This document shows, piece by piece, positions 51,851 through 61,326 of a stretch of 64,000 bases of DNA. Location of the stretch: contig CAZNWJ010000002.1 of the NCBI GenBank assembly GCA_964576925.1, positions 62,001 through 126,000 of the forward strand. Direction: 5' to 3'. Source of the DNA: JADJGC01 sp964576925 (GTDB lineage: Bacteria > Zixibacteria > MSB-5A5 > CAIYYT01). The notes under the pieces were generated by a model. The model was given only the letters and a program-made list of their open reading frames with translations, was not told the origin of the DNA and made no database searches. The position numbers were made by a program, and so were the translations under genes. Numbering within the stretch: the first letter of the stretch is position 1; each line of letters begins with the position of its first letter.

Positions 51851-53139
51851 CCCAGGCACTTCTTGTAGATCTTGTCGACGTTGCGGAAGTAGTAGGCAAG
51901 ATCAAAACACTCGTCGATTTGGCGCGGCGAGAGATGGCGCAGAATTTCGGCATCCGACTTGACAAGGTCGACGAAGCGCCGCTGCCCTCTCCAGCCATCC
52001 ATCGCGTTGCGCTGGACGAGCCGGTAAGCTACTTCACGCGAGCCACAGGCCTCGGCGAGCTTAAGCAGCAGCCGCCCACTGAAAACGAGACCGCCGGTGA
52101 GGTCGAGATTACGGCGGGCGTTGCGGGGATAGACTTGCAAGTTGGCAATAACCTGCGTGAACAGATTCAGCATATAGACGATCAGAGCTGTAGAGTCGGG
52201 CAGGATAACGCGTTCGACAGAGGAATGTGTGATGTCGCGTTCATGCCAAAGCGCCACGTTTTCGTAGGCGGCGGTCATGTTGCCGCGCAGGACGCGCGCC
52301 AGACCGGCGATTCGCTCACACGTAATCGGGTTGCGCTTGTGCGGCATTGCCGATGAACCCTTCTGGCCTTTCGAGAAACCTTCTTCCATTTCCAGGACTT
52401 CCGTTTTCTGGAGGCCGCGAATCTCAGTGGCGAATTTCTCCAACGAAGCTCCCAGCAGGGCGATAGACGCGACGAATTCGGCGTGGCGGTCGCGCTGGAG
52501 CACTTGCGTGGAGATCGGAGCCGGCGCGAGGCCAAGCTTGCGGCAGACGGCGGCCTCGATCTTGGGATCGAGATTGGCGTAATTGCCGACAGCGCCGGAG
52601 ATCTTCCCGACAGAAACAGCCTTCGCAGCATGTTCGAGGCGCTCGCGCTGACGCTGCAGTTCCATGTACCAGAGCAGGAATTTGAGGCCGATTGTCGTCG
52701 GTTCGGCGTGGACGCCATGAGTCCGGCCGATGCAGGGCGTCTTGCGGTACTTGACGGCTTTCTTGCGCACTTCGCGGGCAGCCAGGTCGAGCTTCCTGAG
52801 AATCAACGCGCCGGCTTCCTTGAGAACAACACCCTGCGCCGTATCGACCAGGTCAGAGGAGGTCATTCCGAAATGCAGGAATTTGGCGGCCGGGCCGACG
52901 TTTTCGGAAACGGAAGTCAGAAACGCGATCACGTCGTGCTTGACTTCGGCTTCGATTTGATCGATCCGCTTGACCGAGAATTTTGCCTTCGACTTCAGTT
53001 GAGTGAACGCCGATCGGGGAATCATGCCGATACCTGCCTGCACTTCAGCAACGGCAAGTTCGACCTTCAGCCACGTTTCAAACTTATGCTGGTCGGTCCA
53101 GAGAGCGCCAATATCAGAGGGTGTATATCGCGGGATCAT
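51847..53139 (-). CDS. purB: adenylosuccinate lyase
   Basis: Releases fumarate from SAICAR and adenylosuccinate in purine synthesis. The 430 residues include IPRYTPSDIGALWTD at the N-terminus, HDVIAFLTS, HFGMTSSDLVDTA, GRTHGVHAEP and the superfamily signature GSSAMPHKRNPITCE with the catalytic serine loop. Overlaps on both ends (ATGA with the transaldolase-like gene and with psd) show tight operon structure. Confidence 0.97.
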   Translation of the reverse strand: MIPRYTPSDIGALWTDQHKFETWLKVELAVAEVQAGIGMIPRSAFTQLKSKAKFSVKRIDQIEAEVKHDVIAFLTSVSENVGPAAKFLHFGMTSSDLVDTAQGVVLKEAGALILRKLDLAAREVRKKAVKYRKTPCIGRTHGVHAEPTTIGLKFLLWYMELQRQRERLEHAAKAVSVGKISGAVGNYANLDPKIEAAVCRKLGLAPAPISTQVLQRDRHAEFVASIALLGASLEKFATEIRGLQKTEVLEMEEGFSKGQKGSSAMPHKRNPITCERIAGLARVLRGNMTAAYENVALWHERDITHSSVERVILPDSTALIVYMLNLFTQVIANLQVYPRNARRNLDLTGGLVFSGRLLLKLAEACGSREVAYRLVQRNAMDGWRGQRRFVDLVKSDAEILRHLSPRQIDECFDLAYYFRNVDKIYKKCLG

Positions 53140-53783
53140 CTGCCTTTGACCTTCTCCCAGTCGTCGAGGAATTTCTTCAGCCCAATATCGGTCAGCGGGT
53201 GCTGGATCAGTTTGTCGATGACGTTGAACGGCATCGTGCAGACATCAGCGCCAAGCAGGGCAGCTTCGACAACGTGCATGGGGTGGCGAACCGAAGCAAC
53301 CAGGACCTCGGTCTCAAAGGAATAGTTGTCGAAGATCTTGACGATCTGGTGGATGAGCTGCATGCCGTCGGTCGAGACATCGTCGAGACGGCCGATGAAG
53401 GGCGAGACAAAGCGCGCACCGGCTTTGGCGGCCATCAAGGCTTGAAGCGGAGAAAACACCAAGGTAACATTAACACCGATGCCTTCATCGGAGAAGGTCT
53501 TGGTCGCCTGCAGGCCGCTGGTAATGCAGGGGCACTTAACCACGATGTTCTTGTGGATCTTGGCGAGTGCCCGTCCCTCGCGGAGGATGCCTTCGTAGTC
53601 CGAGGCGGTGACTTCCGCTGAGATCGGTCCATCGACGACGGCGCAGATTTCGCGCAGAATGTCTTCGAACTTCCCTTTCTCCTTGCTGACAAGCGACGGG
53701 TTGGTCGTCACGCCGTCGAGCACGCCGAGCGCGGCTGCCTGTTTGATCTCCGAGATATTGGCTGTGTCGATGAAGAATTTCAT
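53136..53783 (-). CDS. transaldolase-like/fructose-6-phosphate aldolase family protein
   Basis: The 215-residue TIM barrel starts MKFFIDTANISEIKQA, has DGVTTNPSLV, the Schiff-base lysine in NIVVKCPCI, NVTLVFSPLQALMAAKAGA and SPFIGRLDD. Length fits the small TalC/Fsa subfamily. Small members may be transaldolases or aldolases; PCITSGL replaces the usual PMTxxGL just after the lysine. Either activity would serve pentose-phosphate chemistry, in line with purine supply. It is 14 bases after truA. Confidence 0.9.
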   Translation of the reverse strand: MKFFIDTANISEIKQAAALGVLDGVTTNPSLVSKEKGKFEDILREICAVVDGPISAEVTASDYEGILREGRALAKIHKNIVVKCPCITSGLQATKTFSDEGIGVNVTLVFSPLQALMAAKAGARFVSPFIGRLDDVSTDGMQLIHQIVKIFDNYSFETEVLVASVRHPMHVVEAALLGADVCTMPFNVIDKLIQHPLTDIGLKKFLDDWEKVKGR

Positions 53784-53797
53784 CCTGAGTCTCCCGA

Positions 53798-54529
53798 CTA
53801 TCGAAATTTTACTTTTGCCAGATAAAGCCCGTCGGCCGGCGCCGGATAGCGCGCGCGATAACGGTCGGGAGATTCGAGTATCCGGCGAAATTCCGCCCCG
53901 GACAACTTCCCTGTCGCCGTTTCGACTTGCGCGCCGACGAGGAAACGCACCATGTGATGCAGAAACCGATCGCCGACAATCGTGAAATATAACTTACGGC
54001 CGCGTCTCCGCCAAGTCGCTTGTTTGATAGTGCAATGATTGTCCGCTTTGCGGGAGCGGGAGACGCAGAAGCCGGAGAAGTCATGCCGACCCTCGATCAG
54101 CGCGGCCGTCGCCAGCAGCGGCTCCAATGGCGGCAGGTCTGCGAGTTGCCACCAACGATGATTGTGGAAGGGAGAACGCTCGCTGGTGATCTGGTAGCGA
54201 TAGGACTTCTCGTAGCTGTTGCGGCGGGCATTGAACTCAGCCGGTACGGGGAACGAAGACTTGATCAAGATATCCTTGGGGAGTTGTGACTGCAATGCCG
54301 GAGCGAATTTGACTGGTGGGATCGAAGAGCTTGTCTGAAAATTGGCGATGAATTCCTCGGCGTGGACACCTGCATCAGTGCGACTGCAACCGGTAATCGC
54401 ATGTTTCTGCCGGGTTATCTTCAACAATGCCTCTTCAAGCAGTTGCTGAATGCTGACGGCATTCGACTGGCGCTGCCAGCCGGCGAAGTTCGTGCCGACG
54501 AATGAAATTCTTAGCAGAATGTTATTCAC
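53798..54529 (-). CDS. truA: tRNA pseudouridine synthase A
   Basis: Makes pseudouridine at positions 38-40 of tRNA. The 243 residues contain GTNFAGWQRQ, the catalytic aspartate motif GCSRTDAGVHA (Ser where Gly is usual), ARRNSYEKSYRYQI, EGRHDFSGF and HHMVRFLVG. It overlaps ecfT as ATGA. Confidence 0.95.
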   Translation of the reverse strand: MNNILLRISFVGTNFAGWQRQSNAVSIQQLLEEALLKITRQKHAITGCSRTDAGVHAEEFIANFQTSSSIPPVKFAPALQSQLPKDILIKSSFPVPAEFNARRNSYEKSYRYQITSERSPFHNHRWWQLADLPPLEPLLATAALIEGRHDFSGFCVSRSRKADNHCTIKQATWRRRGRKLYFTIVGDRFLHHMVRFLVGAQVETATGKLSGAEFRRILESPDRYRARYPAPADGLYLAKVKFR

Positions 54530-55278
54530 GATCGCACGCCGATCCCTACCGCCACCAGACCCAGGGCCAACAGCATGAGAAGCCAGTCGAACCAGAGGAA
54601 TTGATACCGGCGATAGAAGGTTCGGCTGCGTTGGGCGTTCCAGCCGCGCACGGTGAGTGCATCGGCCAGAATCTCAGAACGTCGAAACGAGCTAATAACC
54701 ACCGGCATCAGTACAGGAATGAAGCGGCGTACCCTTGAGATCGGGTTGCCATCGAAGCGAGCGCCGCGCAGCTTCTGAGCAAGGCTGATACGCTCGTATT
54801 CGTGGCTAATAGTTGGGATGAATCGCACAGCGAGTGAGAGAGCCAGGGCAAACGACCGGACCGGCAGGCCGAGCTTCGCAAATGGCTCAAGGCTGCGCCA
54901 GATAAGTTCGGCAAACTCCTCTCGGCTCACGGATTTGGCGAAAACCAGGGCCACGGCAACCAGAAGCAGAAAACGCCAACCATAGAGCGCCCCGATGATG
55001 GCAGACTCGCGGTTTAACACAAAGTGCAGGACATTGATTGTCGTCGGATCTGAAGCCGGATGGAAGAGCAGATTCAGAGTGAGCGTGACTGCGACGAAAA
55101 TGGCAATCACAGGCAGGAGTCGAAACCAGTCCCTGAACTGAACACGAGCCATCGGCTGGAGCGCAATGAGCAGTGCCGAAGCAACGACCAGAACTGATGG
55201 CTGCAAACTGAAGCCGGACACTGTCGCCAATGCGAGTATCAGGGCCAGTTTTGCACGGGGATCGAAGCGAGTCCACAT
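54526..55278 (-). CDS. ecfT: energy-coupling factor transporter membrane protein EcfT
   Basis: The 250 residues have five to six membrane helices and the two coupling motifs of EcfT that contact the ATPases: LAQKLRGARFDG and RRSEILADALTVRGW. EcfT normally works with ATPases EcfA1/A2 and a substrate-binding S protein; none is in the window, so the partners and vitamin or metal substrate are unknown. ATG at 55278 is chosen: the longer frame to 55320 consists of the promoter at 55292-55320. It is the first gene of an eleven-gene operon. Confidence 0.9.
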   Translation of the reverse strand: MWTRFDPRAKLALILALATVSGFSLQPSVLVVASALLIALQPMARVQFRDWFRLLPVIAIFVAVTLTLNLLFHPASDPTTINVLHFVLNRESAIIGALYGWRFLLLVAVALVFAKSVSREEFAELIWRSLEPFAKLGLPVRSFALALSLAVRFIPTISHEYERISLAQKLRGARFDGNPISRVRRFIPVLMPVVISSFRRSEILADALTVRGWNAQRSRTFYRRYQFLWFDWLLMLLALGLVAVGIGVRS

Positions 55279-55291
55279 AGGCAGTCGCTCG

Positions 55292-55320
55292 ATGATAGGC
55301 GAATTTGGCGGCAGAGTCAA
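55292..55320 (-). promoter_or_regulatory. promoter of the ecfT-truA-pur-psd-tat operon
   Basis: TTGACT (55320-55315), 17-base spacer, TATCAT (55297-55292), then 13 bases to ATG at 55278 without a Shine-Dalgarno. Confidence 0.65.
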
Positions 55321-55345
55321 TCGGTTGATTCTAAGGAACGAGCAG

Positions 55346-58150
55346 CTATTTCGAGAGGATCATCTTGCGGGTGATGGTCTGGTTTCCGATCTGCAGGCGA
55401 TAGAGATAGACACCGGAGGCAAGTTGCCCGGCATCGAAATTGAGCCTGTAGCTGCCGGCCGCAGCGGTGGCTTCAACCAGGCTGGCGACGCGCTGGCCCA
55501 GAATGTTGTAGACCTCCAGGGACAGGGGTTGGCCGGCAACACGCGGGCTGACGACATACTGGATCGTCGTAGACGGGTTAAAGGGGTTGGGGTAGTTCTG
55601 CTGCAGATCGAAGTCGAAGGGGAGTGGTTTGACATCGACCCATTCGTCGGCATCGGTGGCGATGTCCTCGCGCAGGAAGTTCATGGCGGCTTGAAGCAAC
55701 TGGTAGCGGGTCGCGTATCCGAGATGAGCATGGCTGGTAGTGACGGCTTCGACGCCGAAAGACAGGAAGAGCACCTGACCGTTGTTGGGTAAAGTGCGGG
55801 TGACACCACCGATTCCGGTTTTGGTGCCGTCAAAGCTCTTGAGGTTGAAGGCGGGCGTCGAACCTGGCAAGACCTCCAAGAGATCAGTGTCAAACTGGTT
55901 TGACGCTCCCTGCGATCCGGCCACGCGGAGTTTCCAACCGGCGCCGATCGGGCTCTCAGAGAGGATGTCGGCATCGTACGGTTGCAGATCGCCGAGATAG
56001 CGAACACCGAGATAATCGCGCAGAAATGTTGAATCCGCAGTCTGTGACAGTTGTTCAGCGATATCCTGGCCCGTCAAAAGCAGGTGACCGCCCTGGTCGA
56101 GGTAATTTTTGAGGTAAGCGACTTCATCGCTGCTGATGGTATGTGCCAACTGCGAGCGAATCGAACCGGTGAACCAGACCATGACGCTGTAGTCCAGCAG
56201 GCTGGCGGGAGGCGGCCCCTGGGTGGCGATGTCCCAGTAGGTGACCGGACAGAGAATAGAGTCAAACGCAACCGCGTAGTAAGAGGCCATTTCTGCTGAA
56301 AAAGGGCTGTCATCGGCATCGATCAGAACGACGTTGATTCCTCCAACAGGGGTTTGAAATGAAGTCAAGAAAGTATCGGGCGAAAAGGCACTGGCTAATC
56401 TCAGATCGAAGCGCGCGATCGTCGGCGACAGCGCAGGACTGAGCTGGATATTGAAAGGTGCGGGGCCTACCAAGGTCTGCCCACCGCCGATCGCCGGGAT
56501 GTGCAAGCTGGGATTCATAATCGTGACACCCGGGGTCGAGCAACTCAAAGTAGCCGTCACGTTGGAGGCGGTCATCCAGTAGTTCGTCACGGAAAAGGAT
56601 GCTTGAATGATCTCACCCGGCTCGAAGATTTCATTGCCGTTGCCTGACGTCAAGTCACTAATGTCGAAGTCCAGGAACACGATCCGCGACCGGCTATAGG
56701 AGACGTCGAAGTTGCAGGTAATGGTACTTTCGTCAGTATCGCGGCGGATGTTCCAGACGGAGAACTGATGTGGAGTGCCGTACCAGGAATTGGTATTGGG
56801 CAAGCTCAGGCTCGTGAATTCCGTTTTTTCACCGGAGACACCGGGGAATGGATCTTCCGAGTCGCCCTCGTTGATATCGAGTTCCAACTGGCCGTAGCCA
56901 TCAGCCTGTTCAAGCGAGATACGCAGGTGGCTGTTCAGATTGGTATTGTTCGAGCCCGTAAGATTGTCGTCGCAGTGATAGATCAGGAGGCCGGAGCCGG
57001 GCAGATACTGGTCGAAGCTTTGCTGTTGGCGGTTTTCGACCAGGAAGTACTCGCGGCCGGATGCCGACGGCAGCTTGTAGCGGTAGCGGATCGAATCGGT
57101 GACGGCACTGTGCAGGACGACATCGGTAAGATTGTCGGTCAGGTCGATGGTTCTGCCGAAGGTGCCATGCAGCGAGTCGAGCACGTGCTTGCTCCAGGCG
57201 TCGAAATTGGCGGGCTTGCGCTGACCGAAATTCCATGAGCCACTAGCCATCAGCGACCACCGACCGATCCCGGCGCGGCTCGGGTCGTGGCCGATATCGT
57301 AGAGGTCGGGCAGTCCGAGAATATGTCCGAATTCATGGGCGAACACGCCAATCCGGGGGGCGCCGCCGAGGACTTCTTCGGGCACGGCCACATAGTTGAA
57401 GCACTTGACCCCGTCGGCCGTCTGAACCTGGCCACCGGCGTTCCAGCGATGAGACCACATGTGAGAAGCTGAACCGGTTTCTTCGGCCCCGGGTCCGGCA
57501 TGCAAAACGAAGATTGCTTCGACGAAACCGTCGCCATCGTTGTCGAATTGGGCATAGTTGATATTCGGATCGGCAGCAGCGATAGCATCCTTGACCAGGG
57601 TGCGGGCATTCGGCTCGCCGGCCTGAAGTCCGTAATCAGATCCGACATACGTTGAATAAGTGCGCGGCATGCGATACCAGCCGTAAACTTCGCCATCGAC
57701 ATAGAGCTGGCCGTAGGAGTTCTCCAGATAGAAGTCGGTCATTGATCCCAGGCCACTGCCTCCAGGGGCAAAAAGAATTTGATCAACCAACGCCGGTGTA
57801 ATGCTGGACTGCGCACCCCACGAAGAGACATTGTCGACGAAATCGACCATGAGCACGCAGACTTTCAGGGTCTCAGGAACTCCGGCTTGACCATGGGCTG
57901 ATTTGGCCAGGAAGCGGTCTTTGATATTGATCGGGGAGGCTTGATTGTCGAGACGGGAGTGCCAGTCCGCGAGTTTGGCGGCAAATTGCTCCCATTTCCC
58001 TTCCCGTTCGAGCCGATTGCGAAGATCCGGCGAAACGGTGATCGCTTCGAGACGGCCGTTACTCATAACGAGTACGGCAAGAGCCAGCGCGAGCACAGCC
58101 CAAATGTGATGATTTACCGGGAGCTTGCTTTTGCCAGCATTTGTCGTCAT
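55346..58150 (-). CDS. secreted M6-family metalloprotease with T9SS-type C-terminus
   Basis: The 934 residues have a signal peptide (IWAVLALALAVLVMSNG), then a pro-region and an M6/InhA-like peptidase domain with the zinc site FAHEFGHILGLPDLYDIG near residue 273. The middle region has beta-sandwich modules, and a ThuA/DUF4350-like segment is suggested by INVVLIDADDSPF and LLLTGQDIAEQL. The C-terminus has LQQNYPNPFNPSTTIQY, LEVYNILGQRVASL, ASGVYLYRLQIG and ends TRKMILSK, a standard type IX sorting-like module. ATG at 58150 follows AAAGGAAGTGA. It is 56 bases after the S8 protease and probably cotranscribed. Confidence 0.92.
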   Translation of the reverse strand: MTTNAGKSKLPVNHHIWAVLALALAVLVMSNGRLEAITVSPDLRNRLEREGKWEQFAAKLADWHSRLDNQASPINIKDRFLAKSAHGQAGVPETLKVCVLMVDFVDNVSSWGAQSSITPALVDQILFAPGGSGLGSMTDFYLENSYGQLYVDGEVYGWYRMPRTYSTYVGSDYGLQAGEPNARTLVKDAIAAADPNINYAQFDNDGDGFVEAIFVLHAGPGAEETGSASHMWSHRWNAGGQVQTADGVKCFNYVAVPEEVLGGAPRIGVFAHEFGHILGLPDLYDIGHDPSRAGIGRWSLMASGSWNFGQRKPANFDAWSKHVLDSLHGTFGRTIDLTDNLTDVVLHSAVTDSIRYRYKLPSASGREYFLVENRQQQSFDQYLPGSGLLIYHCDDNLTGSNNTNLNSHLRISLEQADGYGQLELDINEGDSEDPFPGVSGEKTEFTSLSLPNTNSWYGTPHQFSVWNIRRDTDESTITCNFDVSYSRSRIVFLDFDISDLTSGNGNEIFEPGEIIQASFSVTNYWMTASNVTATLSCSTPGVTIMNPSLHIPAIGGGQTLVGPAPFNIQLSPALSPTIARFDLRLASAFSPDTFLTSFQTPVGGINVVLIDADDSPFSAEMASYYAVAFDSILCPVTYWDIATQGPPPASLLDYSVMVWFTGSIRSQLAHTISSDEVAYLKNYLDQGGHLLLTGQDIAEQLSQTADSTFLRDYLGVRYLGDLQPYDADILSESPIGAGWKLRVAGSQGASNQFDTDLLEVLPGSTPAFNLKSFDGTKTGIGGVTRTLPNNGQVLFLSFGVEAVTTSHAHLGYATRYQLLQAAMNFLREDIATDADEWVDVKPLPFDFDLQQNYPNPFNPSTTIQYVVSPRVAGQPLSLEVYNILGQRVASLVEATAAAGSYRLNFDAGQLASGVYLYRLQIGNQTITRKMILSK

Positions 58151-58206
58151 CGACGAGATCACTTCCTTTCTGAGAGCTAGACGCGGCTGGGCCGACATTG
58201 TCTAAT

Positions 58207-61050
58207 CTACTTTAGAAGAACCATTTTGCGGGTGGTGGAGTTTCCGTCAAAGGTTAGTCGATAGAAGTAGACGCCGGTGGCGACGTCGTTTCCGCGAGCA
58301 TCCTTGCCGTCCCAGGTCAGACTCTGCGCACCTGCGGCGGCTTGATCGGCTGCGAAGCGGCGCACCGACTGTCCAAGGGAGTTGATCACCTCAAGCGAGT
58401 ATGGTCCGCTCGAAGGCAGGTAGAAGCTGATCTGTGTTTCGGCGTTAAAAGGATTGGGGAAGTTCTGATTTAGGGCAAACGACGTGGGTAGAACATCATC
58501 TTCATCTTCAGCATCTGTTGCCTGGAGGTAGCTCAGTTCACCCGCCTGAAGCGCAACGCTGATCTCATCGAGCGAGTTTCCGGTTGCGATGACGAACGCG
58601 GCGGTCAGGTCACTATTCAGCGGATCGTCGACAAGATTCAATCCAAAGATCGCGGCTTGGTCGCCCTCGCTGAGGTCGAGATCAGCACGGGAGGCGGCAA
58701 GCTGAAGCTTGGATTCGTCCGACATCATGCCTGATTTCGACTCAGCCCCGGAGAACGAAGCGGCGATTACCGGAGCCGTCGAGATTGCGCGCACACCGAT
58801 ATAGCGGTCGTAACCGGCGCTACGGAAGATCAAGTCATCGCCTTCGCGCAGCAACGACTCGCCGCCGGCGAAGTCGAAATCGAGCGAGAGTCCCGCGAAT
58901 TCGATGGCGGGAGCGTTGTCGGGACGGGCGATTTCATACTCAATGACTAGGAAGTTGTTGTGGCCCGGCTGGTTGAATGAGGTAGTCGACTGCTGAATCT
59001 GCAGTCCTTCCAGGGCGCGATAGGAGCTTGCCAGGCGAGTCGATGATGCTCCTTCAAGTTTGAAAATCGAGTCGGTTGCGACGTAGTCAAGCTGACCCGG
59101 AATCGCGTCGTTTACACTGCCTTCATTCGTGGTAAGAAGCAACCCGAAATGGGACAGAAGGTCCTGACCGGCTGAGTAGTCATAGAAACGCCGGCTCAGA
59201 CCATAGTTCGTGATCTCCGCGTTCAGGCGATCGGTCGAGATATTGTCGGAGGCGGCCACGATGGGTTGGGAGAAGGTTAACTCGAAATCGACGCTGTTCA
59301 GATAGCCAAACTGCTGCGAGTAGAAGTCGATCGTGAAGGTCGCGGCATCACCGGGAAGCGCCGTATGATCGATCTTAACCAGATAAGGCGCACCGGCGTT
59401 GTCGCCGAGCATTTGCGAAGGCAGATTACCAAAATCGGCGGTACTCGTCAGCAGGAAGACGTGCGAATTGTCCGAACGAAGCGTACCGGTAAGATTAGTG
59501 ACCGGAAACATCGGGCTTGACACAGTCAAATGGATCGGTGTGGTCGTCCCGACATTGAGGATTGACTGCTCGCCTTCAATCGTTACGTCCACGAGCTGAA
59601 TACGAGGCTTTTGCGGGGCAGGAAGAAAATCCAGAGCGTGACGGACATTGATGAAGCCGAAGCCGTATTCGTTGTCTCTTCCGGCGAGGCCGAGATCCAA
59701 GGCAGATTGGATCAAGGCGGTCTTGATCTCTTGGACAGTTGCGTCCGGGTTGTATTCGCGCATTAACGCGACGCAACCGGCCACAATCGGTGCCGCCATT
59801 GAGGTTCCTGACATCAGACGATAGGTTCCGCCCTTGTAGCTGGAACGGAGGCTGACGCCCGGAGCGACGATTTCCGGCTTGACCTTGGTGGTGTCGCAAT
59901 TGGCCGGACCACGGCTTGAGAAGTTGGCAATCATCAGGTCGGCACGAGACTGATCGACGGCACCGACGCTGAAGGAGTTCGTCGGGCTAGAGGCGCGGTC
60001 GGCGGGATTGCGGATGGTGCCGGCATTGGGGCCTTCATTGCCGCAGGCGAAAATTACGACGACGCCGAGGGCTTCAAGGTTGTCGATCGCTTCGAAGAAG
60101 GTCTCGTTGCACGCCTCGAACAGCCCCTTCGGAATGCCCCAGGAGTTACAGACGACATCAGGAAGATCGGTGCTGGTTTCAGGATTGCCGTCGGGGTCGG
60201 CGGCCCATTGGAAGGCAGCAAGGATATCAGAGACGGTCTTGAAGAGATTTTGTCCGCGATCGATTACGGCGGCAGCCATCCAGTTGGCGTTGAAGGCGAC
60301 GCCAATGGTATCAGCGCCGTCGCGGCCGGTCATCAGACCCATGGTATGCGTGCCGTGGCCGTTAAGATCGGTAGGCATAGTTGTGCCGTAGGGATCAAAC
60401 CATGCAAGTGACGATGTACTGCTGTCGTTCCCTAACCAGCGCGAGGCGAGTGCCGGGTGAGATCCTTCGACACCAGTGTCAAATCCGCAGACAATACGGC
60501 CGTGTCCGGTGTAGCCCATTTGCCATAATTCACGGACACCAATCTGCGCCATAGAGAAATCACTTCCAACAAGACCCGATTCGGTGTCGCCGGTAGCAAC
60601 CGGTACGACAAGTTCAAGAGGAAGGTCTTCAACGACCAAGGCAACTTCATCGTCCGAAGCAATGAGGTTGAGCGCGTCGCTGTCGGTCGTGAGCGAGATG
60701 GCGTCGGTGATCCAGAAGCGTTTCAAGTTCTTGATTCGTCCGGCGTTTGCGAGCGAGTCGATGCGGTTTGTCAGATGAGTGGATTTCTCGCCGCGACGCT
60801 GGAGATAACCGACCAACTGAGCGTGAGATTCGGCCTGGCGGACCGCTTTCTGAAGAGGAGATGCTTGAGCGGTGAAATCGTCATGTGAATTTAGAAAGAC
60901 AACCACCGGAATTTCACACTCACCAGAGATGGTCCGCGTGATCAAATCGGCTGACATCTTGGATTGGGCGATTTCTGAAAGTTCGCCGGCTTGAACAGCG
61001 TGTTGCAGGGGCGCGAAAAGAAGAGCGGAGAGTAGAATCCAGTGTCTCAT
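58207..61050 (-). CDS. secreted subtilisin-like S8 protease with T9SS-type C-terminus
   Basis: The 947 residues start with a signal peptide (MRHWILLSALLFAPLQHAVQAG) and an inhibitor-like pro-region. The subtilase triad is clear: Asp in VCGFDTGVEGSHP (about 190), His in LNGHGTHTMGLM (about 231) and Ser in LMSGTSMAAPIVAG (about 415). Long beta-rich regions follow, and the C-terminus has LNQNFPNPFNAETQISF, LEVINSLGQSV, WDGKDARGNDVATGVYFYRL and ends TTRKMVLLK. The family PNPFN and KMVLLK elements suggest export by a type IX-like route. ATG at 61050 gives a proper signal peptide; the frame is open 76 codons further without good starts. No convincing promoter was recognised. Confidence 0.93.
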   Translation of the reverse strand: MRHWILLSALLFAPLQHAVQAGELSEIAQSKMSADLITRTISGECEIPVVVFLNSHDDFTAQASPLQKAVRQAESHAQLVGYLQRRGEKSTHLTNRIDSLANAGRIKNLKRFWITDAISLTTDSDALNLIASDDEVALVVEDLPLELVVPVATGDTESGLVGSDFSMAQIGVRELWQMGYTGHGRIVCGFDTGVEGSHPALASRWLGNDSSTSSLAWFDPYGTTMPTDLNGHGTHTMGLMTGRDGADTIGVAFNANWMAAAVIDRGQNLFKTVSDILAAFQWAADPDGNPETSTDLPDVVCNSWGIPKGLFEACNETFFEAIDNLEALGVVVIFACGNEGPNAGTIRNPADRASSPTNSFSVGAVDQSRADLMIANFSSRGPANCDTTKVKPEIVAPGVSLRSSYKGGTYRLMSGTSMAAPIVAGCVALMREYNPDATVQEIKTALIQSALDLGLAGRDNEYGFGFINVRHALDFLPAPQKPRIQLVDVTIEGEQSILNVGTTTPIHLTVSSPMFPVTNLTGTLRSDNSHVFLLTSTADFGNLPSQMLGDNAGAPYLVKIDHTALPGDAATFTIDFYSQQFGYLNSVDFELTFSQPIVAASDNISTDRLNAEITNYGLSRRFYDYSAGQDLLSHFGLLLTTNEGSVNDAIPGQLDYVATDSIFKLEGASSTRLASSYRALEGLQIQQSTTSFNQPGHNNFLVIEYEIARPDNAPAIEFAGLSLDFDFAGGESLLREGDDLIFRSAGYDRYIGVRAISTAPVIAASFSGAESKSGMMSDESKLQLAASRADLDLSEGDQAAIFGLNLVDDPLNSDLTAAFVIATGNSLDEISVALQAGELSYLQATDAEDEDDVLPTSFALNQNFPNPFNAETQISFYLPSSGPYSLEVINSLGQSVRRFAADQAAAGAQSLTWDGKDARGNDVATGVYFYRLTFDGNSTTRKMVLLK

Positions 61051-61290
61051 CAAACATTGATTGAGCAAGCTCTGTGCCATCCGGTGAGTATGCAAGAGTT
61101 TGCATGCCGCGAGTGGTCGATAGGAAGCGAATCGCGGGGGTGTATAAACAAGGCGTTGTATAACAACTGCTTGCAATTGCTCACGAGTAATCGTTTCCGG
61201 GGCAGACCAGGGGCGGAACATTGGAAAGTCTCTCACAAGTGCATGGTTATGCATGCTGACATGCGCATTGCTCTGCATCTCGAACTGGCG

Positions 61291-61318
61291 TTGCCGTGGT
61301 TAAAGAATTGTCTATCTT
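61291..61318 (+). promoter_or_regulatory. promoter of the membrane glycosyltransferase-TPR gene, predicted leaderless
   Basis: TTGCCG (61291-61296), 16-base spacer, TATCTT (61313-61318), then 8 bases to ATG at 61327; no Shine-Dalgarno. Confidence 0.68.
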
Positions 61319-61326
61319 GATCAGAT

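Noticed and set aside
50804..51868. 354-codon open frame on the plus strand opposite pssA and psd
   Set aside because: Both strands cannot be coding here; pssA and psd have full family motifs and coupled starts, so the plus frame is a shadow.
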